This document shows, piece after piece, positions 37,640-49,600 of a DNA stretch of 64,000 nt (positions are counted from its first letter, which is position 1; every line of letters begins with the position of its first letter). The notes under the pieces are model-generated. The model worked only from the letters and a program-made list of their open reading frames with translations, was not told the DNA's origin and did no database searches. The stretch is from NCBI RefSeq assembly GCF_021018805.1, contig NC_086257.1:18224693-18288692 (forward strand). The letters run 5' to 3'. The stretch comes from Prinia subflava (lineage: Eukaryota; Chordata; Aves; Passeriformes; Cisticolidae). The position numbers were made by a program, and so were the translations under genes.

Positions 37640-38300
37640 TGGAAGGGGGAGGCTTTCGTTTCAAATTAGGAAGCTCTCTCAGATGAGCGATAAACTCCGC
37701 TTTTGTCAGGCTGTGGTGCTTGATCATATCTTTGTGGTTTTGTCCTCATCAGAAAGGGCCCCGGAGGCTCAATCAAAGAACAGCATCTCAGATAGTTTGA
37801 TTTGACATAAGGAAACTTTGCATTTGTAATATTATAAGACTCTAAAAGGGGAAAATGAAACCTCTGTAGCCGAGGCAAGAAGTGTGCATAAATGCCACTA
37901 CGTTTCAATCCTCAATTGGATATAATTTAAGTCCTCTCCGGCTTACAGTAATATACTCTCCAACCTTGAGGCTATCCAAAAGGGGGGATTTAATGAGGCC
38001 GAGTTTATACACTTATATAATTTAGGGGTTTCGCTGTAGCTGTAAAATGACAATTGGTACATGTGTAGTGCAAAAGAGCTGAAATCCCATCCAGGGACCA
38101 AGTTGGTTATTTCTGAAAGAGCTGTCATTTCCAGCAGGGGGGCACAATGAGAAGGCCGGGAGCAATGGAGCTCTGATCTCCACCAAGGAGAGATAACCAC
38201 CTGATTAAAATGGGGCTCTTGTTCCCCCGTTACTCGATCGTCGTGTGAACTTACCTTATTTACAATTATAGGCAATGAGTGAGTGGCCCGGATTGTAATA
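37640..38300. promoter_or_regulatory. Candidate enhancer with two TCF/LEF motifs and a POU motif
   Basis: ATCTTTGTGG (37,728-37,737) and ATCAAAG (37,772-37,778) are TCF/LEF-type sites 44 bases apart; TTTGCAT (37,817-37,823) is a POU-type half. The rest of the block is unique with GGATTTAATGAGG near 37,986, GACAATTGG near 38,049 and CTGATTAAAATGG near 38,202. It lies about 20 kb downstream of SOX2. The chick N-1 enhancer, also downstream, is Wnt- and FGF-dependent through LEF1, so this is one candidate for it; identity unproven. Confidence 0.45.
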
Positions 38301-38689
38301 CACCTATAGCTTTGGGTTTACTCCTCCCTTTGTTATCGAGACCATCTCCTGGACAGATTTCTGGACCACTCATAGCGTGTGAGCACGGAAGGAGGGAGGG
38401 GATGTGGCGTCCCGCGCCCTGCGGGGCCAGCGCAGCGCCCTCACCCTCCCGCACGGCCCCGCTGGGGGGAGGCCGGGCCCAGCAGAACCAGCCTGCCCAA
38501 ATCTGGATGTTTACAGCGCGCAGGGGCGTGTGAACACCCCCAGAAAACAGAGGGACCCGGCGTTAGCTGAAGGACTATTCTGTAGCGCACATCTGGTGTT
38601 TGCTCACTCTGCAGGTGAAGCAGGCACCCGCTTCTCGGGTCACTCTGAGCCCAGGTGTGCACCGAGGGCTCCAGACAACGATGCACCTC
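38301..38689. other. GC-rich unique sequence, no gene
   Basis: Moderately CpG-rich between two candidate regulatory blocks. Reading frames up to 159 codons show no recognisable protein. Confidence 0.5.
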
Positions 38690-38960
38690 TGCGCGGAAAT
38701 TTACCGCACTTTGTTCTCCATTTTAATATGAAATGGTGCCGTGTTTGCCAGATTATTATCCCGCTATTGCTTGTGCATTTGTCTCTTATGTCTAGTGCCT
38801 GTCATTACACAAAGCGTTTTGAAGAGCTAATTTCAAAAGACAGAAAGTCTACACTTACTATAAAAGTCATTAAATTAGCATGACAAGCATAAAGTTCCTA
38901 GGTTATAATTTGGTTATAGATCTGAAATCTTCCCTGCTTTCTCTCTCCACTTGAAGGATG
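38690..38960. promoter_or_regulatory. Candidate conserved noncoding block
   Basis: Contains CACTTTGTTCTCC near 38,706, CATTACACAAAGCG near 38,803 (two opposed SOX/TCF-type motifs about 100 bases apart), GAGCTAATTTC near 38,824 and CATTAAATTAGC near 38,868. Confidence 0.4.
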
Positions 38961-39154
38961 AAGGCTGAAGCGAGGCACCGACTCGAAGTTAGGACAATTG
39001 TGCTGTTTGGCGGAGAAATAGGGAAGAGATGTGGGCTCCAACACCACCTTTTTGGCAGAGCAGTGGGTGACAAGAAAGAGTTCTGGTTTTCTCTCACGTC
39101 TCCCAGCAGCCAGAGAAAGGTGTGGTCAGACTGTCTTCTACTACAACAGGTGGG

Positions 39155-39157
<3 letters not shown>

Positions 39158-39185
<28 letters not shown>
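39158..39185. repeat. A28 homopolymer
   Basis: Followed by an AAAAG/AAAA-rich extension to about 39,200. Confidence 0.9.
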
Positions 39186-39619
39186 GAAAAGAGAAAAAAA
39201 ACCCTCGATGCTTTTCTCGTCGATTAAAACGTTGCTGGAATAGCAGGACGCGTGCCTTTTATATCCCGCTAAATGCTAAGATGGGAAGATGTGTTATAAA
39301 AGCAGCCATTGGCTGTTTCCCCTAAGGCTGCAACATCCCCTTCATTTTAATCGCTTCTTGGTTTCGGAAGAAAGCTGTGGAGAGGAGGGGGAGCGCTCCT
39401 TCCCCAGCTCGCCGTGCATCCGCGGGGGCTGCAGGAAGCCCCGGCGCTGCCAGGACCGGCAGCGGGGAGCGCCCGCTCTGCCCGGCCCGGCCGGGCATCC
39501 TCTCCCTCACACGCTGCATTTCGACAACGAGAAAATTAGAGAAGGGCCGGGGCATTCAAACGCGGTGCTTACAGAAGAGGCTGCCCTGGTAGTTATTTAG
39601 TCTAAAAATCTGCTGTCAA

Positions 39620-39650
<31 letters not shown>

Positions 39651-39662
39651 TTTTTTTTTTTT
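39620..39662. repeat. T-rich tract (43 bases, C-interrupted)
   Basis: T runs broken by two single C residues. Confidence 0.9.
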
Positions 39663-39689
39663 CCGCCAGGATCAGCGAGGTGCGTTTCC

Positions 39690-40490
39690 TTGCGCCGATT
39701 CGTTTGCTTTTAACCAGGCATGCTGCGAATTGTGGAAGCTTTCCATTTACCTTTTCTTCTTTAAGCGTTTTAATTATCATCACTGACCTGTTGGGCATAC
39801 CTACAGTATCAATGTCCCTTTTACATCGCTGCCTTCCCTTTCTCTGCGTGTTTCTGCTATTTAACACTTGCTACCTTTGCCATTAGAGTCCTAGAGTGAC
39901 CCCCATGGGTATCTTTGAAAGAAAGACCCTCTGCATTCCAACACTGCCTCCTTACCCAAGTAATAGCAAAGGGACCATTCAGACACATGGACCACACTGA
40001 AGCATTAATTAGGCTGATGAAATCCATAGAAATGTATGGATTCAGCATAATCGAGTTTCTTCTGCTGACTATAGTTAAGGAATACGTGAGCAGCTGGGAG
40101 AATAGAAAGTACTGTTAGGGTGAAGTCATGCATGTAATTGAGTATATTTAACATAACCATTTTAATGATCGGTGATTAAAAGTGCATCTACTTAAATTGT
40201 ATACCTCTGCAATTTGTCCATATCAACTTTAGAGCACACACAAAGAAAAGGTCGTCATATAAATTTATAAACAAGATCCCTTCCTGGCTACACATGACTC
40301 GAGCTGGAATGATAACTCAGCAGCAGCGAGGGGGGAAAGGCCTTTCGCGAGAAAATAGCTACGCCAGTGCGATATTAATTAATCACTGGTTTGGCCCCCT
40401 TGCTCTCTTGTGCAGTCACAGTATTAGAAGTGCATAATAAGTGAGTTTTCTTTTCATCCGTAATTATTTATAACAATCAGATCACTCAGG
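39690..40490. promoter_or_regulatory. Candidate enhancer block, about 17.4-18.2 kb downstream
   Basis: Long unique AT-rich stretch with GTTTTAATTATCATC near 39,768, GCATTAATTAGGC near 40,003, CATTTTAATGATCGGTGATT near 40,159, ACACAAAGAAAAGG near 40,238 and ATATTAATTAATCACTGG near 40,372. The regular spacing of TAAT/ATTA motifs is typical of deeply conserved neural enhancers. No alignment was possible. Confidence 0.45.
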
Positions 40491-40598
40491 AAAAAAAAAA
40501 TCCCTGGGATTCTTTCCCATATTAAAGGAGTATCTTTTCCCTCGCTTGACAATAGTGTGTGTGTGTGCATATACATATAATCAAATAAAATATTTGGC

Positions 40599-40621
40599 TT
40601 TTTTTTTTTTTTTTTTTTTTT
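40599..40621. repeat. T23 homopolymer
   Basis: Preceded by a short GT/AT stretch at 40,555-40,580. Confidence 0.9.
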
Positions 40622-40699
40622 ATCCGCAAAAACATTGCCAGAGATCCAGCAAAGAAAGAATAAATGATTAAACTTCTCCTGACTCGAAACTTGCATGAG

Positions 40700-41439
40700 G
40701 AGAGGTTAAGAACTGGAAACACGGGCAGTTTGGGGGAGCCGCAGTTGATGGGCACGGCCGTGTCTCCTCGCAGGAGACCCCTGAGAGTGGGAAATTAGCA
40801 GTCGAAATCTGCTAGTGGGTCCTGGATCCCACAAAGCCCACGCGTAGGGAAGGCTGAGTGTCTCTCTCTCGCCTATTCAATCTGCCCAGGCTGGTTGCAG
40901 CGAATAAATAGAGTCATTGTGGAGCCCATACACAAACCGACCCGGCTCCCTCCCCCAGCCCTCCTCGCCCTCCCCCCGTCCCTTTATGCTTAAACGCACA
41001 CAAATCTGCGGCCGCTTTGCGCTGAGAGGAGCCCGAACTTTTCTTCCCTCCACTGTACAGCGCCTGTGGGAAAGGTTTATTCACACGTATGGGATATGTA
41101 CTGATGTGGGAGAGACGGGGGTTCACGCTGGGTGAGGGCAAACAGGAGCCCGCCAGGAGCGGGACCCATCCCGCCCTCGCTGCCTGTCCCCGCGGAAGAT
41201 AACGGTTCAAAGTGGCCAGATGCATTAAACAGCCACAAAAGGGGCCGGCAGCCACGGGGGGCGGGGGGCCGCGGGGAGATCCACTTAAGTTTCTGGTGGA
41301 AAACTTAAATGCTGCCGTCTCTCCCTCTCCCAGCGTCGCTGCAAGGTGAAATCCATTTGGCCTCGTCTCTCCCAAGCGGGCGCAGCCCGGCGGGGCGGGC
41401 GGCAGCCCCGCGCCCGGGGAACTCGCTCCGTGCAAGAGA
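40700..41439. other. Mixed segment, small CpG-rich patches
   Basis: A short AT-rich piece with GAGTCATTGTGG (40,910-40,921) lies between CpG-rich patches. No gene. Confidence 0.45.
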
Positions 41440-42050
41440 ATTCGCAGCCTTGAAAGCATATTTTTCTTCCAGCTATGGTGGCACTTAGATGATAATGTAG
41501 GCAATGAAACTGGGGAGATTTATATCTTTTGGAAAGTAGGACGAGCCAGATGGTAATAGCGTCATTAACAAACAAACTTAGGATCTGCAAGTGAAGCTTG
41601 AAATTGGGAAAGAGATCTGGAGAACAAAAGGAGCTGCTGTTGAGGGGGGGAAAAAAAGAGTCCCTCTTCTGCCGGCCAAATCTAAGAGCACATTCTGGAG
41701 GGGCTGCTCCTGCCCAGCACTAGATAATAAACGACGGCTTTTTCCTCCCCTGTTGTGACTGAGAAAGGACAGAGAAAACTTTTGCAATAGGCAAATGTGG
41801 CATTTATTTATGTGTAACCCTTTGTAGTCTCAAGTGTCCCAAATGGGCCTTTAATTCAAATCCCTAGTTTGATACGGAGGGATCGCTTCTCCCAAGTTTA
41901 TTTTAAAGAAACAAAGCGCCGCTTGTGGAAGTTGAAGGGCCAAAAGTTCAGTAATTATTTTTTTGAATTAATAGTAACGAATAAATATTAAAGGTTAAAC
42001 GTTATTTGCTGTGAGAGTGGAAAACTCTGAGGGATTTATTGTGTCTTCGA
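41440..42050. promoter_or_regulatory. Candidate conserved noncoding block
   Basis: Unique sequence with AGCGTCATTAACAAAC near 41,558, GGCATTTATTTATG near 41,800 and a closely packed CAGTAATTATTTTTTTGAATTA-like homeodomain stretch at 41,949-41,972 (mostly ATTA/AATTA motifs). AACAAAGCGCC near 41,910 is SOX/TCF-like. Confidence 0.35.
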
Positions 42051-42053
42051 GTC

Positions 42054-42078
42054 TTTTTTTTTTTTTTTTTTTTTTTTT
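42054..42078. repeat. T25 homopolymer
   Basis: Uninterrupted T run. Confidence 0.9.
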
Positions 42079-42359
42079 AACCCCCTCAAAACCCGCTCAC
42101 TCTTTGCTAGAAGGCACCAACACAACAGGGCCGAGGGTCCCGGAGCAGGGCCGGGATGCGGGACGTTCGGATGGTGGAGCGGGGAGGGCTTCTCCCCTGC
42201 ATCACCCTTCGGATTTGCTCTCCAAACCCATCCCGGGAGGTTCTCGATGCCTTTAGCACAGATTTACCCAGCTGAGGTCCGTAAACACCGGAGACCCACC
42301 AGTTTCAGCAGGAGACAGGGGCTGTGCGCCTCCTCAATTTTAACCAGTGTGTTCCCAAA

Positions 42360-42889
42360 TGCCACAGAAATGTTTGGAGGTCTTTAGAAGATCCCCTTAT
42401 CTCCTTTCCAAAGTTGATGGATATTAGATGATTAATGATTTAAAAGATGCCTGTTAACAGCCCCAAGTTGAGAGACATGGACCCACGCTCTAAAGTAAAA
42501 ACCTAACGTGTTTTTTTCCCTTTTTTTTTTTTTTTTTTTTTTTTTTTATTTTTTTTTTTAATGTGCCGGAGATCTTTAAAAGCCCCGAGGACTTACCCTT
42601 AAGGCATTATTCAAAGAAAAAAAACCTGAGACTGGCGGTTCGTCACAGGCAATTGTAAAGGGTTTCAAAGGACCGATCAAACGAGTTGGAGAGTAATCTA
42701 CATTAAAGTCCGGATGGCAGTGTTACAACATGCACCTGCAGGGTATTTGCTATCCGTGCCCCTTACAGAGCTACAAATCACCATTAAAGAAAGCTGCTTA
42801 AGCTTCCTCCGCGCTTCTAGAAAGACTTACTCGGGCTCCTTCACTTTGATATTTATACATCTTGTTATTGATAAGTGTGGGGCTGTTCA
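42360..42889. promoter_or_regulatory. Candidate regulatory stretch interrupted by T-rich tract
   Basis: TTAGATGATTAATGATTTAAAAG near 42,424 has been separated by a T tract (42,521-42,559) from a unique block with a CTTGTTATTGATAAG motif near 42,861. Inferred from motif style only. Confidence 0.35.
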
Positions 42890-44760
42890 GCGCTCCCTTC
42901 CCCCTCCCGGACTGTCCCCGGGCACTTTCGCACCAGCCCCTCCCCGCCCGCACTGCTCCAGGCGGGTTGAACACCCGGCCCGGCCCCACGAACGACACGC
43001 GTGGGCACGGGCTTATCCCGCTCTCCCTGCGATGCGCCGGCTCCGGGAAAACTTTGGGTTTATTTTCCTTGTGTAGCTCCCCCAGGCTCTGTCTCCAAGG
43101 CGACCGGGGCAGCCCCGGCAGCATCGGCACGCGGGATGTCCCGGCGGATTTTCTCCCGGTTGCGGGAGGCGCAGCCATGGGAATGAGCTCATGGCGGGGG
43201 AGTGGCGGCGGCGCGGGCCGCCCCCGGCCCGGCCCGCCCGGCCCGCGGGTCCCGCTCTTCTCCCCAGGGCCTTTGGGGGATCCTCGCAGCCCCGGCCCCG
43301 CAGAGCCCCGCAGCGGGCACAGTTAACCCTTGGCACGCCGCGGCTGCCGGTCGGAACAGCCCTGGCGACCCCCGCTGCCCCCTGCGCCCCCTCTGCTCCC
43401 ATGGGCAGAATTCAGTGGGCTCGGTGCTCCCCCCGCCAGGTGATGTCAGCGGGGAAAAGTAAAGTTGTAAGACAAACAAACAAGCAGGGAAAGCTTGGGG
43501 GGGAAAAAAATCAAGATTTTTCTACCCACTCGAGGCGAAAAAGCTCAAAGGTCAATAGGGATTCATCAACAGCTTCCCACGGCTGCAGACACGGCGAGTC
43601 GTTCAACTTGGAATTCTTTTCGGGTAATTTTAGTGATCGGGTCTGGGTTTTCAGTACTTCCCTCGAGTGGGCTCTTGCAAACGAACAAAACCCCACCCGT
43701 GGCAGGTGCGAGGCTGCCGTGCCCACGGTGCTGGTGCCCCGCTGAGGGCCCGGCCGAGCGGGCGGGGTGCCGGGGCCCCGGGCACCCCCGGGGCAGCACC
43801 GGGACCCGCACCGCCGTGACCCGGTGGCTCCTGGTGCCGGCAGCTGGGGGAGCACACCGGGAGGGAGCAGAAACGAGCTCCGCTGAGCCGGAGGCACAAG
43901 AGGATTCAGTCGGTTTGTCAAAAATCAACTAATTAAAAATCCCGCACAAAAGTAGGGGACAACATCCCGAATTGGGTTTACCTGCCTCAGCTCTTGACAG
44001 CCCTGGCAGCGAGCGGAGGGCCGGCACCCACGGCCCTGCAGGGTCCCCTTACTCCCCCCAGGCCGAGGACGGGGCTTTCATTGTTGGGGCCGGGGGGAGC
44101 TGGGACGGGGCGGGGGCCCAGCAGCAAAAGTTCGCCAAATCAACTCCTCTCCGCGGAACTGTCCTCGGAGGGGCGGCGGTGAGGAGGGGACAGGGACACG
44201 CCGCCCCGGCCGGCCCATCGCGGGCAGGGCGCCTCCAGCGCAAGGGAAAAACCCGCGGGGCAGCTCCGGGCCCGGAAAGCGGAGCGCACCGGGGTGCGCC
44301 CCCCGCGCCAGAAATCGCCCAAATTCTGCCTTGGAGCCCTGGCCCCGCAGCCGGGAAAGGCTCGCTGCTGCTGCCAGGGGGGAGCGGCAGGGTTTGGGTC
44401 AGCCGGGCCGGGCAGGGGGGCCGGGGCAGGAGCACCCCAGGACAGAGGGTGGCACATCGCGGAGCACCCCCCGGCGCTGGCAGCCCTGACGCGTCTCCTG
44501 CCACATAACGGCGAGCGCAACTTGCAGTCGCCTCTGAACTGTTGCAAAACAAGCCCCGGTACGCTCGCAGGGCTGGCGAGAAGGAGGCAAAGCGCAGCGC
44601 CGAGAGCCCCGAGCCCCCCGGCACCCCCCGGGCCGCAGCTGATGGGGGGGCCCGGGGCGAGCGGGGGCGAGCGCTCCCTGGGCCAAGCGCTAATTTGGTG
44701 TGTACGCTTAAGGCGGCCATCTGAGGGCTGGGTAGCAACGAGGGGAAAGGGGTGTATTCG
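42890..44760. other. Large CpG island
   Basis: Nearly 1.9 kb of CpG-rich sequence, weakest around 43,440-43,700. Many overlapping frames of 80-229 codons exist on all strands, as expected from GC richness. Candidate CTCF-like GCGCCCCCTCTGC is at about 43,383-43,395. No gene recognised. It may be a developmental CpG island of the SOX2 domain. Confidence 0.65.
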
Positions 44761-44879
44761 CGACTGGAAGATTTAGGTTGTTGCTAGGATGTGAGAACAA
44801 AAAATCTTCAATAAGTCGGGGAGGGGGGAGGACGGGGCAGAGGGGGAGGAAGGGGGGTTACAAGGTTTGTCACAGGGAA

Positions 44880-45400
44880 AAGTGCAGACATCTGCTGGAA
44901 CTTCCATATCTAAGCTGTTCATTTACAGGAGCCAACTTCTGAAATCTCCACAATTAGATCTGCATTGTTCTTTCTCAACAACACTGGCTAGAAAGAAAAG
45001 GTCTTCTCTGTCGGGGCCAATCCAACGAAGCGTTTGACGTTATTAAATAATAAAGCGATTGTGATTTACATTGTTGTTCAGAAAAAGGGCCAATTATCCA
45101 CTGTTATGTTGCCATAAAGATCATATTAACTCGAATTAGTAATCAAACAATATGCTAGCGTTAAAAGTATAGAGAGGACAACGCGACCGGTCTTGTTGCA
45201 TCCTCACTTTTTCTTGTAAGACCAGAAGCATAAATACACTTGAAAGAGGAGCAGAAACTTCATCCTTAACGAAGAAAAAGCAAAAGAAGTACCAGCGTTT
45301 GTGATTAATGGTCCTCTGTGTTGACTGTTTTCAATTCATTCAAAGCCACCCAAATCTCATATTGATTTTTCTGTTTACAAATTAATTCTTCTTTCGAATA
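44880..45400. promoter_or_regulatory. Candidate enhancer with SOX-motif cluster
   Basis: Unique AT-rich block about 12.5-13 kb downstream of the start. It has CATTGTT at 44,963-44,969 and again at 45,069-45,075, ATTGTG at 45,058-45,063 and AACAAT at 45,146-45,151, interspersed with CCAATTATCC, CGAATTAGTAATC and GTGATTAATGG homeodomain-type motifs. Density and position make it a strong enhancer candidate in the downstream territory that in chick includes N-1. Identity with a named element is not established. Confidence 0.5.
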
Positions 45401-46057
45401 CCACGGGAAATGTTTCACCGTACTCCGAGAACCAGAGGGATCTTTTTATGTAAAGTCTTTTAGGATTTTGATTTGGGGGTGCTTTTTGTTTGTTTTTCAT
45501 TTTGTTTTGAGTTTGGGATTTTTTTTTTTCAGAGTAACGTTTTCTAAAGGCGTTTAAGTTCCAAGCAAAGACGAACCTCACCACCACCAAAACGCACACC
45601 CAGCCGCATCCCTGCACTCCAGCAAATTTCCTCAGCCGTAATCAAATAATTATTTTTATTAAAGCAGTTATTAGGTTTATAACTCATTTGCCACTTAAAT
45701 TTGTGCAACCAACCAAGGCGATCTAAATAGGTTTGAGTTGCCCCTCGGGTCCAGGATGTAAGCGGTAAGAAGGAGGATTAATTATGGGTGTGTGCAGCAG
45801 GAGGACACAAAGGCTGTCCGGTGCGCGGGGAGCGGCGGGGCGCAGCCCCTTCCCCGGGCGGGGCCGGGCACCCCGCGGCCCCGGCAGGGACCCGCGCCCG
45901 GCAGGGCTCGGCTGCGTTTGGCACTGAGCCGCCACCGGGCCGGGGCCGGGGCTGGGGAGATACAACTTGTTGGCAGTGAATAAAGCGCTGCCAGGGGATG
46001 ATGCTCCAGCGCGTTTGGAACGTCCCGAACAAAGTGCAGACGAGACTTAATTTTCAG
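45401..46057. other. Intergenic sequence with small CpG-rich patch
   Basis: AT-rich sequence to about 45,780, with CAAATAATTATTTTTATT near 45,643, then a CpG-rich patch at 45,815-45,955. No gene. Confidence 0.5.
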
Positions 46058-46106
46058 GACTATCGATATGATACGATATGATCGATACGATCTGATGATA
46101 CAGGGG
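46058..46106. repeat. ATCGAT/GATACGAT imperfect repeat
   Basis: TATCGATATGATACGATATG continues into ATCGATACGATCTGATGATAC, an irregular 8-12 base repeat. A further ATCGATC follows at 46,108. ATCGAT is the core of ONECUT/CUX binding sites. Confidence 0.7.
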
Positions 46107-46119
46107 CATCGATCTCTTG

Positions 46120-47511
46120 TCTCCTATGTGGACAAGGTCCATTCTTTGTGCGCGGGCTGACAGGAGCTGCCCCTGCTCCGAGCGCCCACCGGCACCTGCC
46201 TGGCGGCTCTAATGTCATTTGTCGCCAACACGTTTCGTTATCGGCCGGGGGTGGGGGCTGCTCGGAGCTCAGGTAATAACCGGGCAGCTGTCAGCTGCTC
46301 CCGTTTAGCACTGCTCAGGCAAGGATGGCTTTGCCAAACTGTTCCAGGAGCTGATGCTATTTGTTATCACGATTAGGGGGGAAAAAAAGAACATTCACAG
46401 TAACATGGGTTTCTATAAGCAAACGCAGAGCAATTTTCCTCAGCGCAATGCATCAGCAAGTATATCCAAAAGAGCTTAATCTACTTCTCGCAGGTTAGGT
46501 GCAGGAGGAATCAGCATGCTCCGGGATGCCATGAAAATCCCGGCTCATTGGCTTGGCCGCGATAGGACGAGGCACATCAAATCGAGGCGGAGAGGGACAG
46601 AATCAATCAGTCCTCTTGGCTGACGAGTGAGCCCTCACTCTGGAAATAATTTCGAATAAAACTTGTGTAACCAAGTGTAACCTAGCTTACTCTGAGCAAA
46701 CCGGTGAGAGGGTAAAAAAAAAAAAAAGTTTAAAAAAATTACGGAAAGAAGCCAAAAAAAATCAATCTAGACCGAATTAATAGGAGTGCAAAGTTTTGAT
46801 CCATGTATAGGGATAATATATTAAGCCAAAAAGGAGACAGGTTATCTCTAAACAGGATTAAAATGCGTTCGTGTATAGGATTAGACCATCTCATCCATTT
46901 AAAAACAGTGTCTCTCCTTCTCTCCACAACACTTTATTATATATTTAAAAAAATAAAAAAAAAATTAAAAAAACATAAAACAAAAACCCCCAAACTTTCC
47001 CGTTAGAAGCACTTGGGGTAAGCATTTTATTAATCGAGAGCCTTTTTTTTTTTTTTTTTTTTTTTTCTTTTCTTGCAATCAAATGCAACTGATGGCCCTG
47101 AATAAGCCGCCTTGTTAGGAAACGGGCCATTTTTTAAAACCTGTGATCAAAACAGACCTGTCTTCAGAGAGAGCACAGCAGATTTAAATGTTGGTCAAAA
47201 GGAGTCACAACTGTTCATTAAAAGCAAACCCTAACTAGTGCTAATGTATAGCCATTTTGTGAGCTCAGGACTGTGGAAAGAGGCGAAAAAAAGTCTGAGA
47301 GTGTGAGCTGATGCCGTGCTGGCTGGCAGTGTGTGGTCTATTGTAGGGAATGTGCTTTTTCCACTGAACAGAGAGCCCCCCTCTTTTATTCCCCAGCTCT
47401 ACTGCACCTGCACTGGATCAGGGAGCTACTGCCATTCACCACATCAACAGAGAAGACATCTCTGACAGCACTCAATTCATTACATTTCTTCCTGCTTTTC
47501 AAACCAACGCA

Positions 47512-47512
<1 letters not shown>
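46120..47512. other. Mixed unique sequence with possible regulatory stretches
   Basis: CCATTCTTTGTGCG near 46,139 and a CTATTTGTTATCACGATTAGG stretch near 46,357 are motif-like. CTCATTGGCTTGG near 46,543 contains an inverted CCAAT. A- and T-rich tracts occupy 46,714-46,728, 46,946-46,980 and 47,043-47,066. No gene. Confidence 0.45.

Positions 47513-47552
<40 letters not shown>
47513..47552. repeat. A40 homopolymer
   Basis: Forty A residues, about 120 bases to the left of the TTTC tract. Confidence 0.9.
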
Positions 47553-47555
<3 letters not shown>

Positions 47556-47668
47556 TTGCCAATCAGTGCCTGGGGGGCAGGGAAGAAATCTTACAATACT
47601 TTATATTCGCCGCTCATTTTGGATTTCATTAGTCAGAAAACTCACTTCTCAGCCAGTTACAACTTTAC

Positions 47669-48348
<680 letters not shown>

Positions 48349-48719
48349 CTTCCCCTCCCCGCTCAGGGGCTGCTGGAGGGGAGCTGGGCCGGTACCCGCC
48401 TCCGCTGCCCGGCCGGGGCAGTTCCAGGCCGGGGCTCCGCGGCCCCGGGAGCGGAGACGGGCCGGTGGCGGGGCTCCCCAGGAGAGGGTTTATTCATAAT
48501 TCATGGCAGCAGAGCAGCTCTCCGGAGACGGGCAGGAAGAGACGGCCCAAGAGCCCCAAGTGTCCCGCAGCACTTGCGGGGGCCGCGGGTGTGGCCGGGG
48601 GTGTCCGCGCAGGGCGGCGGGGCCGGCGCCGCTGCGGGAGGGGACTCGCCGGCCCCCACAGCCCGTGCAGAAAGTTGTGATCGGCCAAACTCCTCGAAAG
48701 GGACTCCAGGGAATTTAGG
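48349..48719. other. Short CpG-rich segment
   Basis: CpG-rich DNA directly abutting the TTTC-type repeat. No gene or promoter recognised. Confidence 0.5.
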
Positions 48720-49600
48720 GGTAGCTTGGTTTCTTCATGAACCGTTTTTCAGAAGCATTTGCAAGCGAAAGAAACCGAGCCAAGGGGTTTAGATTCAGGT
48801 ATTTGATCTCGCCGGACCTAGACATCTAATTAGAGTGGTCTCAGCGATTTAAATGGTCTTAATTCACATTTTGCCCGCTCAGATCCCTTGGCCCTCCACC
48901 GCTGGGATGCTGTCTTTTCCAAAATTCTAAACAAAAGTATTTCTATTTGAAACAAACAAACAAACGATTTCTGTATTTCCCCCTTTTCTGGCCCATTTTC
49001 CTCCATCGCGAGCAAAACCAAAAGCAAATTCCTGGGTATTTTTTTCGCAGACGCTGGCAAAGAATAACACCCCCTCTTTGGGATCTTAACAGAAATAAAT
49101 CACAAGGAGCTCTTGCCTACCTGAAAAGTAGGAGGAAATCCGGCTGTCTGGTTTCGGGTGTAAAGTGTGTATCGATAAGGAAGACACAGCCGACTCAGAA
49201 ACGGGACCAAATTAATCTATGGGTTTCTTTACATCAACCCCTGTTCGGATGTGTGCTTTGGAAATATCGATTCATCGCGACAGGAAAGTCGCAACTACTG
49301 TGTGTGCATAACGTGGGGAGGACACGGAGCGAGAACCCGCAGCAAGGCAAAGCCCACTCACGGCAGAGCCAGATTGCTTTTTAAGCTAAAACTAATAATT
49401 TCATAACTGATTCACATTCAATCTGGCGCCGATGACGTCACGGGGTATTAGCATACGAGGAGGGATGAAGCCAGTGTGGCTGGAGTTGATAAGGTGCCTC
49501 CTGAGGAATTCGCTGCTTGTTTTAATACATTAATTATTTCTCTGTCTTCCTCAACTTCTGCAATTTGTAAGAGCTTAAAGGAACCATCACTCCCGGCGAT
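48720..49600. promoter_or_regulatory. Candidate conserved block with perfect CRE
   Basis: Unique sequence containing the palindromic cAMP-response element TGACGTCA (49,433-49,440) inside GGCGCCGATGACGTCACGG, a CAAACAAACAAACG stretch (48,953-48,966) and a GTTTTAATACATTAATTATT segment near 49,519. About 8.3-9.1 kb downstream of the SOX2 start. Enhancer role is inferred. Confidence 0.4.

Noticed and set aside
38131..38145. CCAGCAGGGGGGCAC as a CTCF site
   Set aside because: It has one G too many in the core compared with the CTCF consensus, so the downstream bases fall out of register.
44049..44738. 229-codon minus-strand frame in the large CpG island
   Set aside because: Alternative frames of similar length exist on both strands; GC-rich DNA lacks stops.
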